This document shows, piece by piece, positions 1-9,432 of a DNA stretch of 64,000 nucleotides. Positions within the stretch are counted from its first letter, which is position 1, and each line of letters starts with the position of its first letter. Made by a program: the position numbers and the translations under genes. The notes below the pieces were generated by a model. The model searched no databases. It was not told where the DNA came from and saw nothing but the letters and a program-made list of their open reading frames with translations. Source of the DNA: Phytoactinopolyspora halotolerans (GTDB taxonomy: Bacteria > Actinomycetota > Actinomycetes > Jiangellales > Jiangellaceae); assembly GCF_010550675.1 (NCBI RefSeq), contig NZ_JAAGOA010000010.1:167587-231586 (forward strand). Direction: 5' to 3'.

Positions 1-897
1 GACCTTCCAGTAGTACGGGTTCCGCTCGAAGGTCATACGCGTCGCCGACGAGATCGGCGTCGTCGGGACCCACGCGTGCAGTCGCGGCAGTTCGATATCG
101 CTCCACAGTGCCGCCCCGCCGATCGCGTGCTGCAGCGCCTCCACCCAGCCGGAGAACCCGGCGTCCTTGGCGGCCTGATCCGCGTCGTCGCTGTAGTCCC
201 GGTGGAATTTCTGCAGGTAATGCCGGGGCAGGCGGGTCAGGACATTGATCGGCTGGTTCGCGAGGGCGTCCAGGAAGAGACCATGCGGGCCGGGGAAGGT
301 GAACGTGACCGTGGTGTCGTCCACCTTCTCCAGCGTCGCCAGTTCCCCGTCGACCATGAACAGGCTGAGCCCGTCCGGCATCACGTCCGGGTTGGCGACC
401 AGATCGTCGTAGGCGAACAGGATGTCGTCCGCGGTGAACGGCGCACCGTCGGACCATCTCATTCCCTCGCGGAGGGTGAACGTGTACTGCGTGGCGTCGT
501 CGCTGACTTCGAAGGACGCAGCCACGTTGGGGATCACCTCGTCCCAGGCCAGATTCCATCTGACCAAGGGTTCATAGCCGATGGCGTAGTCCAGCCGGAA
601 GCTCTGCGCACCTACCATGCCGTTGCGCCAGGTGCCGCCATAGGAGCCGATCTGTTCGATCGGCTCCACCACGGCCGGATCCGCCGGCAGCCGCTCGGCC
701 ACGGGCGGCAGGTCCCCGCTGTCCACCAAGGCACGCAGCGACGGCGCCTCACCGGATGCGGTACCGGCGGAGGTGTCCGGCGACGCTCCGTTGCCGTTGT
801 CGCCACCGGACGACGATGTGCAGGCCGGCACCATGGCGACGAGGGCAAGCGCTCCGCCCGCCCGGAGCAATCGTCGACGGTCGATCTGTGGTTCCAT
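1..897 (-). CDS. Oligopeptide/oligosaccharide ABC transporter substrate-binding lipoprotein (3' part outside window)
   Basis: Extracytoplasmic solute-binding protein of the SBP_bac_5 (OppA/DppA-like) type. The first 299 codons are present and the gene runs off the left edge. The start is ATG at 897. Residues 7-9 are RRR followed by LLRAGG and a hydrophobic stretch, and the lipobox VPAC puts the lipidated Cys at residue 26, so this looks like a Tat-exported lipoprotein. The mature part is clearly paralogous to the binding protein at 12643-14628, sharing for example GGTWRNGMVG, EGMKWSDGAPFTADDI-like and LPRLHAWVPTT blocks. It lies 93 bp downstream of an FAD oxidoreductase, the same pairing as in the second copy. 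SBP_bac_5 proteins next to glycosidases often bind oligosaccharides; the ligand here is inferred. Confidence 0.9.
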   Translation of the reverse strand, partial: MEPQIDRRRLLRAGGALALVAMVPACTSSSGGDNGNGASPDTSAGTASGEAPSLRALVDSGDLPPVAERLPADPAVVEPIEQIGSYGGTWRNGMVGAQSFRLDYAIGYEPLVRWNLAWDEVIPNVAASFEVSDDATQYTFTLREGMRWSDGAPFTADDILFAYDDLVANPDVMPDGLSLFMVDGELATLEKVDDTTVTFTFPGPHGLFLDALANQPINVLTRLPRHYLQKFHRDYSDDADQAAKDAGFSGWVEALQHAIGGAALWSDIELPRLHAWVPTTPISSATRMTFERNPYYWKV

Positions 898-990
898 CAC
901 GTTCTCCTTCGAAGTGAGTCACGCCAGAGGATCTGAACTGCCTGGGCGGTGCGCCCGGTCATCGCCGTTGCGCTGAAGACCGTCGACGCG

Positions 991-2586
991 TCAGTAGCCG
1001 CGCACCTCCGGCCAGGAGAGCTCGACGCCGCGATCGGTCAGGGCCTGCTGGAAGGCGGCGAGGTGCGCGTCATCGGACCGGACCTGGTGCGGTGTGGCGC
1101 CATGCCGCAGGCAGTACGCGGCCAGCATGCCGGCGGCTTCGCCGACGTTCCACTCCACCGGGTGCAGCCGGTAACAGCCGTTGGTGATATGCGTGGTGCC
1201 GATGTTCTTCGCCGCCGGAAGCAGGTTGCGCATCCGCACCGGCAGCAACGCACCCAGCGGGATCTGAAACGGCAACGAACCGACGTCGATGTAATTGTCC
1301 CCACCCGTCGACGGATGCAGATCGATCCGATACGAGCCGACACCCACCGAATCCTGGTATGGCTGGGCGCCGCGTTGTCCGCGCAGGGCAAGCGAGACGT
1401 CCTGCTCGACGACGGTGTACTCGGCCGCGATCCGCCGCGACTCGCGGACATACGGCGCCTTCGCCAGGCCGTGCGAGGTGCCGAAGACATCGCCGCGCAG
1501 CCGCAAACCCGGTAGGCCGGCACCGCCGTCGGGTGTCGGCATCTCGGTCTGCATCCAGTACAGGAAACTCCGGCTCATCCGCCGCGCACCCTCCAGGTGC
1601 GTCGCCGTCTCGTCGTCGCTGACCTCGAAGATCGGGCCCTCGAGGTAGTCGATCATCGGCCAGTTCACGATCACCAGGTCGCTGGCGAACGCACCCTCGG
1701 CGAAGTTGTCCCGGGCCAAGACCCGCCGGAACGCCCACAGGTCGCGGTCGGCGCCGAGCTTCTCGTTGTCGCCGTGCGGGAGGAAGTATCGCTGCGCCGG
1801 TTCCAGCGTTTGCGGCGACGGCGCCACCATGCTGAACATCCGATCCGGCCAGTACGGCGGCTGGTAGTCCCGCCAGAACGCGTAGTCGTCCGGTTTGTCG
1901 ATGGTGTGGTCTTCGCCGGGCCGGTGGTCGACGGCGAAGCACCAGGAGACCGCCTGCATGTTCAGCGGCTGGCGCTCGGCCGGGGCGCTCGGCTCCCCGG
2001 TATCGTCCTGCGACTCGAACCCGGTGACGTACTCGGCGCCGGTCAGCGGCAACAGCTCACCGGTCTCGGTCGCGTCGAGGATGTACGGTGCGACGACGGT
2101 GACCACACGGCCGTGCTCCTGGTCGTGCAGCGTGACACTGGTGACCGTATCCGCGTCGACGGTGGCGCTGACCGGCCGGTGCCGCAGCCGCACCTCCAGA
2201 TTCCCGTGTGCCCGACTCGGCGCGAGCATGCTCTCCAGCACGGCGAGGCCCACCCGGGGCTCGGCACAGAGCTGGCTGACCTTGCCGTTCCCGGGGTTCA
2301 AGGCCTTGCGTGCACGCGCCTGCGGGGTCAGCGGATACCAGCGACGGTAGTAGTCCCGGATCCCATCGCGCAGCTCACGGTAGGTCGCCGTGCACCCGAA
2401 CTGCTCGATCCAGGGGTGTTCATCGGACGGGACGCCTTGGGCGGTCAGCTGGCCGCCGACCCAATCGGTCTCCTCGGTCAGCACCACCGTCATGCCGTGC
2501 CGCGCCGCGGCCAACGCGGCGGCCACCCCACCCAAGCCGCCGCCGACCACGGCGATGTCCGCCCGAATCTCGATGTCTCCGGTCAC
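991..2586 (-). CDS. FAD-dependent oxidoreductase (FAD_oxidored type), copy 1
   Basis: A 531-residue flavoprotein. The N-terminus has the Rossmann motif VVGGGLGGVAAALAAARHG followed by an acidic LTEE, typical for FAD binding, and no signal peptide, so it is cytoplasmic. I chose GTG at 2586 because GGAGGA stands about 7 nt upstream and because it gives the same N-terminus as the paralog at 14708-16306; an upstream ATG at 2637 would add 17 unrelated residues. A probable second gene, the binding protein at 1-897, follows in the same direction. Two LacI-type operator candidates lie at 2617-2680. The substrate is unknown. Its place beside GH3, GH16 and sulfatase genes suggests oxidation of a sugar or aglycone released from the imported oligomer, which is inference. 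Confidence 0.88.
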   Translation of the reverse strand: MTGDIEIRADIAVVGGGLGGVAAALAAARHGMTVVLTEETDWVGGQLTAQGVPSDEHPWIEQFGCTATYRELRDGIRDYYRRWYPLTPQARARKALNPGNGKVSQLCAEPRVGLAVLESMLAPSRAHGNLEVRLRHRPVSATVDADTVTSVTLHDQEHGRVVTVVAPYILDATETGELLPLTGAEYVTGFESQDDTGEPSAPAERQPLNMQAVSWCFAVDHRPGEDHTIDKPDDYAFWRDYQPPYWPDRMFSMVAPSPQTLEPAQRYFLPHGDNEKLGADRDLWAFRRVLARDNFAEGAFASDLVIVNWPMIDYLEGPIFEVSDDETATHLEGARRMSRSFLYWMQTEMPTPDGGAGLPGLRLRGDVFGTSHGLAKAPYVRESRRIAAEYTVVEQDVSLALRGQRGAQPYQDSVGVGSYRIDLHPSTGGDNYIDVGSLPFQIPLGALLPVRMRNLLPAAKNIGTTHITNGCYRLHPVEWNVGEAAGMLAAYCLRHGATPHQVRSDDAHLAAFQQALTDRGVELSWPEVRGY

Positions 2587-2616
2587 GCTGAGCTCCTCCA
2601 GGTACGCCACAACCAG

Positions 2617-2680
2617 TGCTTGAATACGTATGAGCAAATCTCGATGGAAAATGCGTGACTGTGCTTCTACGTATGAACGC
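2617..2680 (-). promoter_or_regulatory. Pair of LacI-type operator candidates upstream of FAD oxidoreductase copy 1
   Basis: Two sites with a central ACGT lie 43 bp apart, at 2617-2636 (TGCTTGAATACGTATGAGCA) and 2662-2680 (TGCTTCTACGTATGAACGC). The half-site reads TGCT-N2-TAC. The same 12 bases TACGTATGAGCA occur in front of LacI-2 at 18688-18699, again with a second site 44 bp away. I infer that LacI-2 controls this promoter. Confidence 0.65.
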
Positions 2681-2784
2681 GAAGTTATGACACATGACGC
2701 TGGGGTGTCAATAGCGTGAAGGCCACGACCTCAGCCCTGCGCCGCAGGACGGCGGGAAAGCGGGCTGGGCGGCAGATGCGTTGG

Positions 2785-4245
2785 TTACCGATCGGACCCG
2801 GTACCGGTGGCGTGCGGCAGGCAGGCCGACACCGGTCGCCCCGGGATCAGCCGCCGGCCGTCGGTGAACCCTTCGTGCCGGCCGGACAACTCCCTCACCA
2901 GCCGTTCCCGCCACCGCCCGAGCATCTGCGCCGACGACGGACCGCCCGCCAGATCATGTGTCTCGGCCGGATCGGTCTGAAGATCGAAGAGCTGCTCATG
3001 TCCGGATCCGGAGAACCAGACGTACTTCGTGCGGCCGTCCGTGAGCCACTGCTGCGATTCACCGAACATGACATGCTCACCGTGCAGGTACTCCCGCCAG
3101 GGCTCCTCTACGCCGCGCGCCGGGCCGAGCAAGCTCCGCCCCTCCACGGTCGCCGGGATCTCGACACCGGCGCACTCCAGCAGCGTCGGCATGACGTCGC
3201 GGAGCTCCACCACCTCATCCCGGACCGCCCCACCGGCAAGGCCCGGTCCGGCCAGCAGGGCCGGGATCCGCGCCGAACCCTCGTACGGAAATCCCTTCCG
3301 GAACAGGTGGTGGTCACCGAGCATCTCGCCGTGGTCGGAGACGAAACAGACGTACGTGTTGTCCCGAACCCCGTGATGCTCCAGTTCCGCCAGCAGAAAG
3401 GCGATCTGCTGGTCGACGTGGGACATGTGCCCGAAGTAGCCCGCCCGGGCGCGCCGCAGCGTCCGATCGTCGACGTCGGCCACCCACGCCGACGGGTTCG
3501 CCGAGTCCGTCTGCGCCGCGAACCGATCGACCCAGTCACCCACCGGAGGCTCCGGCATCGGCAGGTCGAGGTATTGCTCGAACGCCCAGGCCGGCGGATC
3601 GTACGGCGGATGCGGAGCATTGAACGAGGCGAACAGGAAGAACGGTTTGCGCGGGTCACGGCGGCGCAGAAAGTCGGCCGCCTGCGTCGCCACAAAGTTC
3701 GTCGGGTGTGTGTGCTCCGGTTTGTCCCACGGCCGAGCGACGTAGGAGTTGCTGTCGATGCCGTGGTCGAAGTAGGTCGCATCCCGGCCGAGCTGCTGAC
3801 GCAGCCACGGCAGGTAGTCGTCGACCAGGTCCGGATCCAGCCCGCGCTGGCGCGCCATCCGCACGATCCCGGTCGGACTGTGCAGGATCACGTTCTGGAA
3901 TCCGAGCTGGCTTCGTTCGGGATAGACGTGCATCTTCCCGACCGCCTGCGTCTGGTAGCCGGCGCGGGTGAGCTCACCCGCGAGCGTGACCTGGTAGTTC
4001 CACGGAACGTGGTCCTGATAGCCGACCCGTCCATGCGACGCCGCCGACATCCCCGTATGCAGCGACGCCCGCGCCGGTATACACGTCGGCGACGCCGAGT
4101 ACGCCCGGCTGAACCGGACACCGCGGGAGGCGAGCTGGTCCAGGAACGGAGTCTGCACCACCGGATGCCCGGCCGCCCCGAGCGCGTCTCCGCGCCACTG
4201 GTCAGCCATGATCAGGACGATGTTGGGCGGCTCCGGCATGGACAT
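2785..4245 (-). CDS. Sulfatase, Cys-type (C-x-P-x-R), cytoplasmic
   Basis: Sulfuric ester hydrolase of the alkaline-phosphatase-like fold, 486 residues. The N-terminal NIVLIMADQWRGD block carries metal ligands. C55-I-P-A-R59 is the sulfatase signature whose Cys is matured to formylglycine. Later come FVSDHGEMLGDH and a C-terminal LFDLQTDPAET block typical of S1 sulfatases. There is no signal peptide. ATG at 4245 overlaps the GH3 stop codon (TGATG), so translation is coupled to GH3. A sulfatase coupled to a glycosidase suggests desulfation of an imported sulfated oligosaccharide, although choline- or aryl-sulfate-like substrates are possible. It needs a formylglycine-generating enzyme, not seen in this window. 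Confidence 0.93.
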   Translation of the reverse strand: MSMPEPPNIVLIMADQWRGDALGAAGHPVVQTPFLDQLASRGVRFSRAYSASPTCIPARASLHTGMSAASHGRVGYQDHVPWNYQVTLAGELTRAGYQTQAVGKMHVYPERSQLGFQNVILHSPTGIVRMARQRGLDPDLVDDYLPWLRQQLGRDATYFDHGIDSNSYVARPWDKPEHTHPTNFVATQAADFLRRRDPRKPFFLFASFNAPHPPYDPPAWAFEQYLDLPMPEPPVGDWVDRFAAQTDSANPSAWVADVDDRTLRRARAGYFGHMSHVDQQIAFLLAELEHHGVRDNTYVCFVSDHGEMLGDHHLFRKGFPYEGSARIPALLAGPGLAGGAVRDEVVELRDVMPTLLECAGVEIPATVEGRSLLGPARGVEEPWREYLHGEHVMFGESQQWLTDGRTKYVWFSGSGHEQLFDLQTDPAETHDLAGGPSSAQMLGRWRERLVRELSGRHEGFTDGRRLIPGRPVSACLPHATGTGSDR

Positions 4246-6677
4246 CACGGCACCCGTACCTCGGCGGTCAGCGGCAGATCGCCCACATGGTGACCGACGT
4301 GCACCAGGTACTGCCCCGGCTCTACCTCCCACCGGCCTTCCCAGTGCGCGAACACCCGCGGCTGGAGGTCGACCGTCGCCGTGACGGTCTGCCCCGCCTC
4401 CGCCCGGACGACGGCGAAGCCGGCCAACCAGAGCGCCGGCCGCTCGACGGAGCTGTCGGGACACGACAGATACACCTGCACGACGTGGGTGCCCGCCCGT
4501 GCGCCGGTGTTCCGCACGCGCACCTTCACCGACGGCAGGTCCACCTCCAGATCCGACATGTCCCACGATGTGTAGCCGAGGCCGAAGCCGAACGGGTAGG
4601 CGGGGATGGCTCCCGCGCGTAACCACGCCCGGTGCCCGATGTGCACACCCTCGTCGTAGCGGACCACTCCGTCCACCGGCGCGGTATCCAGAATCGGTAC
4701 GTCCGCCTCCTCGGCCGGCCACGTCGTGGGCAGCCGACCGCCCGGTTCCGCCACCCCGAGCAGGACGTCGGCCAGCGCGTTCCCATACTCTTGGCCGCCG
4801 AACCAGGTGAGCAAGATCGCCGCCACCTCGTCCCGCCACGGCATCGTGACGGGCGCGCCCGCGTTGACGACGACGACCGTGCGCGGGTTCGCCGCCGCCA
4901 CTGCGCGCACCAGTTCGTCCTGCCGGCCCGGCAGGGACAGGCCGGCCCGGTCGAAGCTCTCGCTCTCCACATCCGGGCTGGTCCCGACCACGACGACGGC
5001 GACGTCGGCAGCCTGAGCCGCAGCGACGGCCTCGTCGAGGTGTTCCTGAGGCGACATCGTCTCCAGGTCGAATCCGACCACCAGGCTGGCCGCGTTCTCC
5101 GGCAGGTCCCGAGCGGGCTCCAACCGGACCCGGATCTCGAGCGGATCGCCCGCGATCAACTGGACCGGCACCCCTGCCAGCGGCGGTGACACCAGCCCGC
5201 CACCGAAGACCGGACCGTCGTGGACGAGCACCTCATCCAGCACGGCGACGCCGTCCACCTGCAGGGTCACCCGGCCGGCAGCGGCGACCGCCAGGCGTGC
5301 CGGGCCGGACTCCCGCGGTCGATATCGCATTGCCAGTTCGACGGCCGCCGCCTCGCGCAGCCGCGGCGAACCCAGGCGTGCCAGGTCGCAGTCCCGTCGC
5401 CACTCGCTATGTGTCTGTTCACCCTCGGCGTCGGTGTAGACGACGCGCACGCCGGGCTCTCCGGTCACCGGGTCGGTGAGGTCACCGGGCGGCAGCGGCA
5501 CCACCGCCCGTTGCGCGACCGTTCCGAGGCACCACGTCACGTCGGTGCCGGAGAGCGCGGCCCGCAGCCCATCCAGCGGGGAGACCGTGTACTCCGGCTC
5601 CACGAGCGCGCTGCCGCCACCCTGGGTACGGGCCAGGTAGGCATTCTGGCCGATCACGGCCACCTTCCGCAGGCCGGACGCCTCCCACGGCAGCTCACCG
5701 GCGTTGCGCACCAGCACCATGCCCGCGGCCGCGGCCTCGCGAGCCAGCGCGGGACCGTCCTCGCCGGACGGTGGAGACGGAACCGCCGCCGCGATGCCGT
5801 CCAGCGCACCGACCCGGCCGGCCAACCGGAGCAGCCGACGGACCTTCTCGTCGACTGTCGCCTCCGGCACCCGGCCGGCGCGCACCGCCTCCAGGAGCTT
5901 CTCGCCCCAGGGCCCGTCCGGCCCGGGCATCACCAGGTCCAGCCGGGCCAGCGCCGCCGCGTCCGTGGTGCGCGCCGCCCACCAATCGGAAACGACGACG
6001 CCGTCGAACCCCCACTCGCCGCACAACGGCTCGGCCAGCAGCGCATTCTCGGTCATCGTCGTGCCGTTGACCGCGTTGTAGGCGGCCATCACCATCCACG
6101 GCCGCTGGTACACCACGGTGTCCTCGAACGCCGCCAGGTACAGCTCCCGCAGCGCACGCTCGCTGACCGCCACGTCCGCGGTGAACCGCTCGGTCTCGAA
6201 GTCGTTGGCGACATAATGCTTCGGGCAAGCGCCGACGCCACCGTCCTGGATACCGCGCACGTACGCCGCCGCCAGCCGCGACGTGAGCAGCGGATCCTCG
6301 GAGAAGGCTTCGAAATGCCGCCCGCCGAGCGGGCTTCGGTGCAGGTTGATGGTCGGCCCGAGGACCACGTCGGCACCGCGACGGCGGGCCTCGACCGCCA
6401 GCATCGCGCCATACCGGCGGGCCAGGTCAGTGTCCCACGATGCCCCCAGCGACGTCGCCGACGGAAGGTTCAGCGCCGTCTCCCGGCCGTCGAAGCTCTC
6501 ACCGCGGATGCCGGACGGGCCGTCGGAGAGCACCATGCGGCGCAGGCCGATCGCGGGTTCGTCGTGCACGCCCCACATGTCGGCTCCGGTCAGCAACCGA
6601 ACCTTCTGCTCCAGGGTGAGCTTCTCCACCAACAGCGTCAGCTGCGTGTCAACGGGTGTCGCAGTGTCATCGGGCAT
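4245..6677 (-). CDS. Glycoside hydrolase family 3 beta-glycosidase with PA14 insert
   Basis: An 810-residue intracellular GH3 enzyme (beta-glucosidase/beta-xylosidase type). An N-terminal TIM-barrel contains GPTINLHRSPLGGR, KHYVANDFE and the nucleophile motif VVVSDWW with Asp at residue 231. The (alpha/beta)6 sandwich follows. A PA14-like beta domain lies roughly at residues 400-540, with the second catalytic domain resuming at VAVVVVGTSPDVESESFDR. A fibronectin-III-like C-terminus closes the protein. No signal peptide is visible. The stop overlaps the sulfatase start. It lies 73 bp after GH16 and probably belongs to the same transcript. The likely role is removing sugars from the non-reducing end of oligomers brought in by the Opp-type transporter; exact specificity cannot be read from sequence. 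Confidence 0.95.
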   Translation of the reverse strand: MPDDTATPVDTQLTLLVEKLTLEQKVRLLTGADMWGVHDEPAIGLRRMVLSDGPSGIRGESFDGRETALNLPSATSLGASWDTDLARRYGAMLAVEARRRGADVVLGPTINLHRSPLGGRHFEAFSEDPLLTSRLAAAYVRGIQDGGVGACPKHYVANDFETERFTADVAVSERALRELYLAAFEDTVVYQRPWMVMAAYNAVNGTTMTENALLAEPLCGEWGFDGVVVSDWWAARTTDAAALARLDLVMPGPDGPWGEKLLEAVRAGRVPEATVDEKVRRLLRLAGRVGALDGIAAAVPSPPSGEDGPALAREAAAAGMVLVRNAGELPWEASGLRKVAVIGQNAYLARTQGGGSALVEPEYTVSPLDGLRAALSGTDVTWCLGTVAQRAVVPLPPGDLTDPVTGEPGVRVVYTDAEGEQTHSEWRRDCDLARLGSPRLREAAAVELAMRYRPRESGPARLAVAAAGRVTLQVDGVAVLDEVLVHDGPVFGGGLVSPPLAGVPVQLIAGDPLEIRVRLEPARDLPENAASLVVGFDLETMSPQEHLDEAVAAAQAADVAVVVVGTSPDVESESFDRAGLSLPGRQDELVRAVAAANPRTVVVVNAGAPVTMPWRDEVAAILLTWFGGQEYGNALADVLLGVAEPGGRLPTTWPAEEADVPILDTAPVDGVVRYDEGVHIGHRAWLRAGAIPAYPFGFGLGYTSWDMSDLEVDLPSVKVRVRNTGARAGTHVVQVYLSCPDSSVERPALWLAGFAVVRAEAGQTVTATVDLQPRVFAHWEGRWEVEPGQYLVHVGHHVGDLPLTAEVRVP

Positions 6678-6750
6678 CGTGGGACGTGTCCTTGTCTCTC
6701 GTGCTGGTCTCTTCAGATATGCAGGCGGCCGCTACAGCGGAATCGGGCCG

Positions 6751-8307
6751 CTAGCTGCAGGCGATGGAGCCGGCGAACTGGCACGCGTCGCCCGGTGCGG
6801 TGTAGGCGACCCGGTCCACCTGCATCGTCAGCGGGCCGTCCGGCGGGACGAAGTCTCCCATCTCGGGTGTGGTCTCGCTCGCCCAGATGTTGAGGAACAT
6901 GTTGGTGGCCCGGTCCGGGATACGGTCGGCGTTGATGATCGACACGGACAGCTCGCCGTCGACGTAGAAGTCGAGCTGATCCGCGGTCCACACCATCCCG
7001 TAGTCGTGGAACACCTCGTCCGACGGCGCGGACAAGTCGACGAGCGTCGGCCGCAGCGGCTGGTCGTTCCGCCAGGTGTTGACCTTGACCTGGCCGGTAT
7101 TGACGCCGAGCAGCTTCGCGATATCGATCGCCTCGGACGGCTCGGACGACGTCGCGCCGACCCAGGTGAAGAACGTCGACATCACCCCGGACCCCGGCAC
7201 GCCCTTCATCCTCACCTCGTACGTGCCGTAGCCGAGTTTGCTCTTGTGCTGCACCTCCGCGCAGGCGTAGTCGCGGTCGCCGGTGGGCTGCTCCACATAG
7301 GTCAAATTCAACACGCCGTCCGACACCGCCACCTGGTCCGCGTCCCAGGTGCAGTTCTGCCGCGCGCCGTTGTTCCAGCCGTCCGAGACGCCCCACCGGG
7401 TCGTGTCCAGCGTCTCGAACTCGTCGACGAACGACGAGGTCGGCGGCTGGACGTCGATATCGCACGCGACCGACCCGGCGAACTGACAGTCCTCGCCCGC
7501 ACGGGTGAAAGCCACATACTCGTATTCGGTGGTGATGGGGTGGCCCGGGTATTCGAACGGACCCATCCACCCGGACAGGGTGTCGGTGCCCCACAGCATG
7601 GTGAACACGAACTGGTTGTGCGTCGGGATATCCGCCGGATCCGTGAGCGTGTGCACCAGCTCGCCGTCGATGAAGTACCGGATCCGGTGCTGTTCCCACA
7701 CATAGGCGAAGTCGACCCACTGCTCGCTGCTGTCGTATCCGATGTCCACCGGCCACGGGCCCCGGTTGGAACCGTCGACGTGGGTGTTGAGCTCCACCAC
7801 GGTCGGGTCCTTACCGAGCACCTCGAAGTCGATCTCCATGTGCGGCTGCCCGTGGTAGGGACCGACGTAGGAGAACAGCGACGAATTGGTGCCGCTCGCC
7901 GCGCCGACCTTCATCCGGGTCTCGTAGGTGCCGTAGCTGTATCGCTTGTTCGTCTGGATAGCGCCGCACGAGTAGTCGCGGTCCCCGTAGGCCGTGTCGT
8001 CCAGGGTGAGTGTCAGGATGCCGTCGGCGGTGGTGGCGTTGGCCGCGTTGAACTGGCAGTTCTGGTGACCGCCGTTGTTGTAGCCGTCGTTGACGTACCA
8101 GAAGCCCTCGTCTATCCCTGCGTCGAAATCCTCGACGAACGACTCACCGCCCGGGTCGAGTGCGGCGCTGAGCTGAGGTTGCGCCGGTTCGGCGGCGTCG
8201 GGCTGGGCCGAGTCGGCTGGATTCGCCTGGCCGGTGACGGCCGTGAGACCGCCGAGAGTGACGGCCGCGGCGGTCGCAGTGAAGGTGATGCGTCGTCGCG
8301 TTCGCAT
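6751..8307 (-). CDS. Exported protein with two GH16-like domains, the second apparently inactive
   Basis: A 518-residue protein with an Arg-rich n-region and hydrophobic signal peptide. Two homologous jelly-roll domains (about residues 50-265 and 285-518) each run from an F-V-(D/E)-F/E-F start to a PGDACQFAGSIAC-like end. Domain 1 has the GH16 active-site motif E158-I-D160-F-E162. In domain 2 the aligned segment reads A393-I-D395-I-A-K, so both catalytic glutamates are absent, and that domain may bind glycan instead. GH16 covers laminarinases, lichenases, agarases and carrageenases, so the polymer is not defined. It is the only clearly secreted depolymerase in the cluster and probably releases oligomers for the transporter encoded just upstream. 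Confidence 0.9.
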   Translation of the reverse strand: MRTRRRITFTATAAAVTLGGLTAVTGQANPADSAQPDAAEPAQPQLSAALDPGGESFVEDFDAGIDEGFWYVNDGYNNGGHQNCQFNAANATTADGILTLTLDDTAYGDRDYSCGAIQTNKRYSYGTYETRMKVGAASGTNSSLFSYVGPYHGQPHMEIDFEVLGKDPTVVELNTHVDGSNRGPWPVDIGYDSSEQWVDFAYVWEQHRIRYFIDGELVHTLTDPADIPTHNQFVFTMLWGTDTLSGWMGPFEYPGHPITTEYEYVAFTRAGEDCQFAGSVACDIDVQPPTSSFVDEFETLDTTRWGVSDGWNNGARQNCTWDADQVAVSDGVLNLTYVEQPTGDRDYACAEVQHKSKLGYGTYEVRMKGVPGSGVMSTFFTWVGATSSEPSEAIDIAKLLGVNTGQVKVNTWRNDQPLRPTLVDLSAPSDEVFHDYGMVWTADQLDFYVDGELSVSIINADRIPDRATNMFLNIWASETTPEMGDFVPPDGPLTMQVDRVAYTAPGDACQFAGSIACS

Positions 8308-8379
8308 GATGGTGTGATCCCTTCGTCGCGAGCGGTACGCGTTCAGGTGCGGTACGTATGCCTCCCTTCGCCAGGTCGT

Positions 8380-9432
8380 TCAGGCGGGTTCGGACGCCAC
8401 GCCGACGAGGTCGAGTTCGCTCGTCCGCAGGCACGCGGCGTCGTGCTGGGGCCCGGTTCCGGTCAGCACCGGGCCGTGGCCGTCGATGTCGCACACACCC
8501 GGCACGGCATACGGGCAGCGGGTGTGGAAGTAACAACCGGGTGGCGGGTTGGCCGGGTCGGGCAGGTCGTCGGCGAGCCGGATCCGACGCCCCGCGCCCC
8601 GCAGCCGTGGGTCCGGCCGGGGAACCGCGGACAACAGCGCCTCGGTGTAGGGATGCCGCGGCGACGAGTAGAGCTCCGCGGTATCCGCGACCTCGACGAT
8701 CTTCCCCAGGTACATCACCGCCACCCGGTCACAGATGTTCTCCACCACCGACAGGTCGTGCGAGACGAACAGATACGTCAGCTTCAGCTCCTCCTGCAGG
8801 TCACGCAACAGGTTCAGGATCTGCGCCCGCACCGAGACATCCAGCGCGGAGACCGGCTCGTCGGCGATCACCACCCGCGGCCCCAAGATCAACGCCCGGG
8901 CGATGTTGACCCGCTGCCGCTCCCCGCCGGAGAACGCGTGCGGGTACCGGTTCATGTACTTCGGCGACAGCCCCACCCGCTCGAGCATCTCCGCGACGCG
9001 ATGCTCCAGCTCGGACCCGGACGCGATCCCGTTCGCGCGCAACGGCTCACCGACGATCTGTAGCAGCGTCATCCGCGGGTTGAGCGAAGAGAACGGGTCC
9101 TGGAAGACCACCCGGATCTGCCGCTGAAACGGCTTGAGCGCCCGCTCACCCAGCGTGGCCAGGTCCGTCACCGTGCCGTCCGGCCCGCGGTACCGGACCT
9201 CGCCGCCGGTGGGCTTGAGGATCCGGGCGATCGACCGCCCGAGCGTCGTCTTCCCGCACCCGGACTCGCCGACCAGGCCGAGCGTCTCACCGGGACGGAT
9301 CGCCAGGTCCACGCCGTCGACGGCACGCACGTGCCCGACGGTGCGGCCGATGAAACCCTTCCGCACCGGGAAATGCACCGTGAGATCCCGGACCTCGATG
9401 ACCGGCTCGGGTGCTGCCACCGAATCCGTCAT
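8380..9432 (-). CDS. ABC transporter ATP-binding subunit, OppF/DppF type
   Basis: A 350-residue ATPase. Walker A is GESGCGKTT, the signature is FSGGERQR, and Walker B is VVIADEP followed by VSALDVS. The C-terminal oligopeptide-transporter extension has the Cys cluster [19 protein letters not shown] at 9432 overlaps the OppD stop in an ATGA, and the start has no alternative that keeps the family N-terminus. It works with OppD as the two different nucleotide-binding subunits of the importer for the binding protein at 12643-14628. The longer open frame upstream runs antisense-free through OppD in another phase and is not coding. Confidence 0.95.
   Translation of the reverse strand: MTDSVAAPEPVIEVRDLTVHFPVRKGFIGRTVGHVRAVDGVDLAIRPGETLGLVGESGCGKTTLGRSIARILKPTGGEVRYRGPDGTVTDLATLGERALKPFQRQIRVVFQDPFSSLNPRMTLLQIVGEPLRANGIASGSELEHRVAEMLERVGLSPKYMNRYPHAFSGGERQRVNIARALILGPRVVIADEPVSALDVSVRAQILNLLRDLQEELKLTYLFVSHDLSVVENICDRVAVMYLGKIVEVADTAELYSSPRHPYTEALLSAVPRPDPRLRGAGRRIRLADDLPDPANPPPGCYFHTRCPYAVPGVCDIDGHGPVLTGTGPQHDAACLRTSELDLVGVASEPA

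Noticed and set aside
6283..9063. Long plus-strand open frame of 926 codons
   Set aside because: It lies antisense over GH3, GH16 and OppF; its protein has the Arg/His/Val-rich composition of a shadow frame in high-GC DNA, and the minus-strand genes have clear domains.
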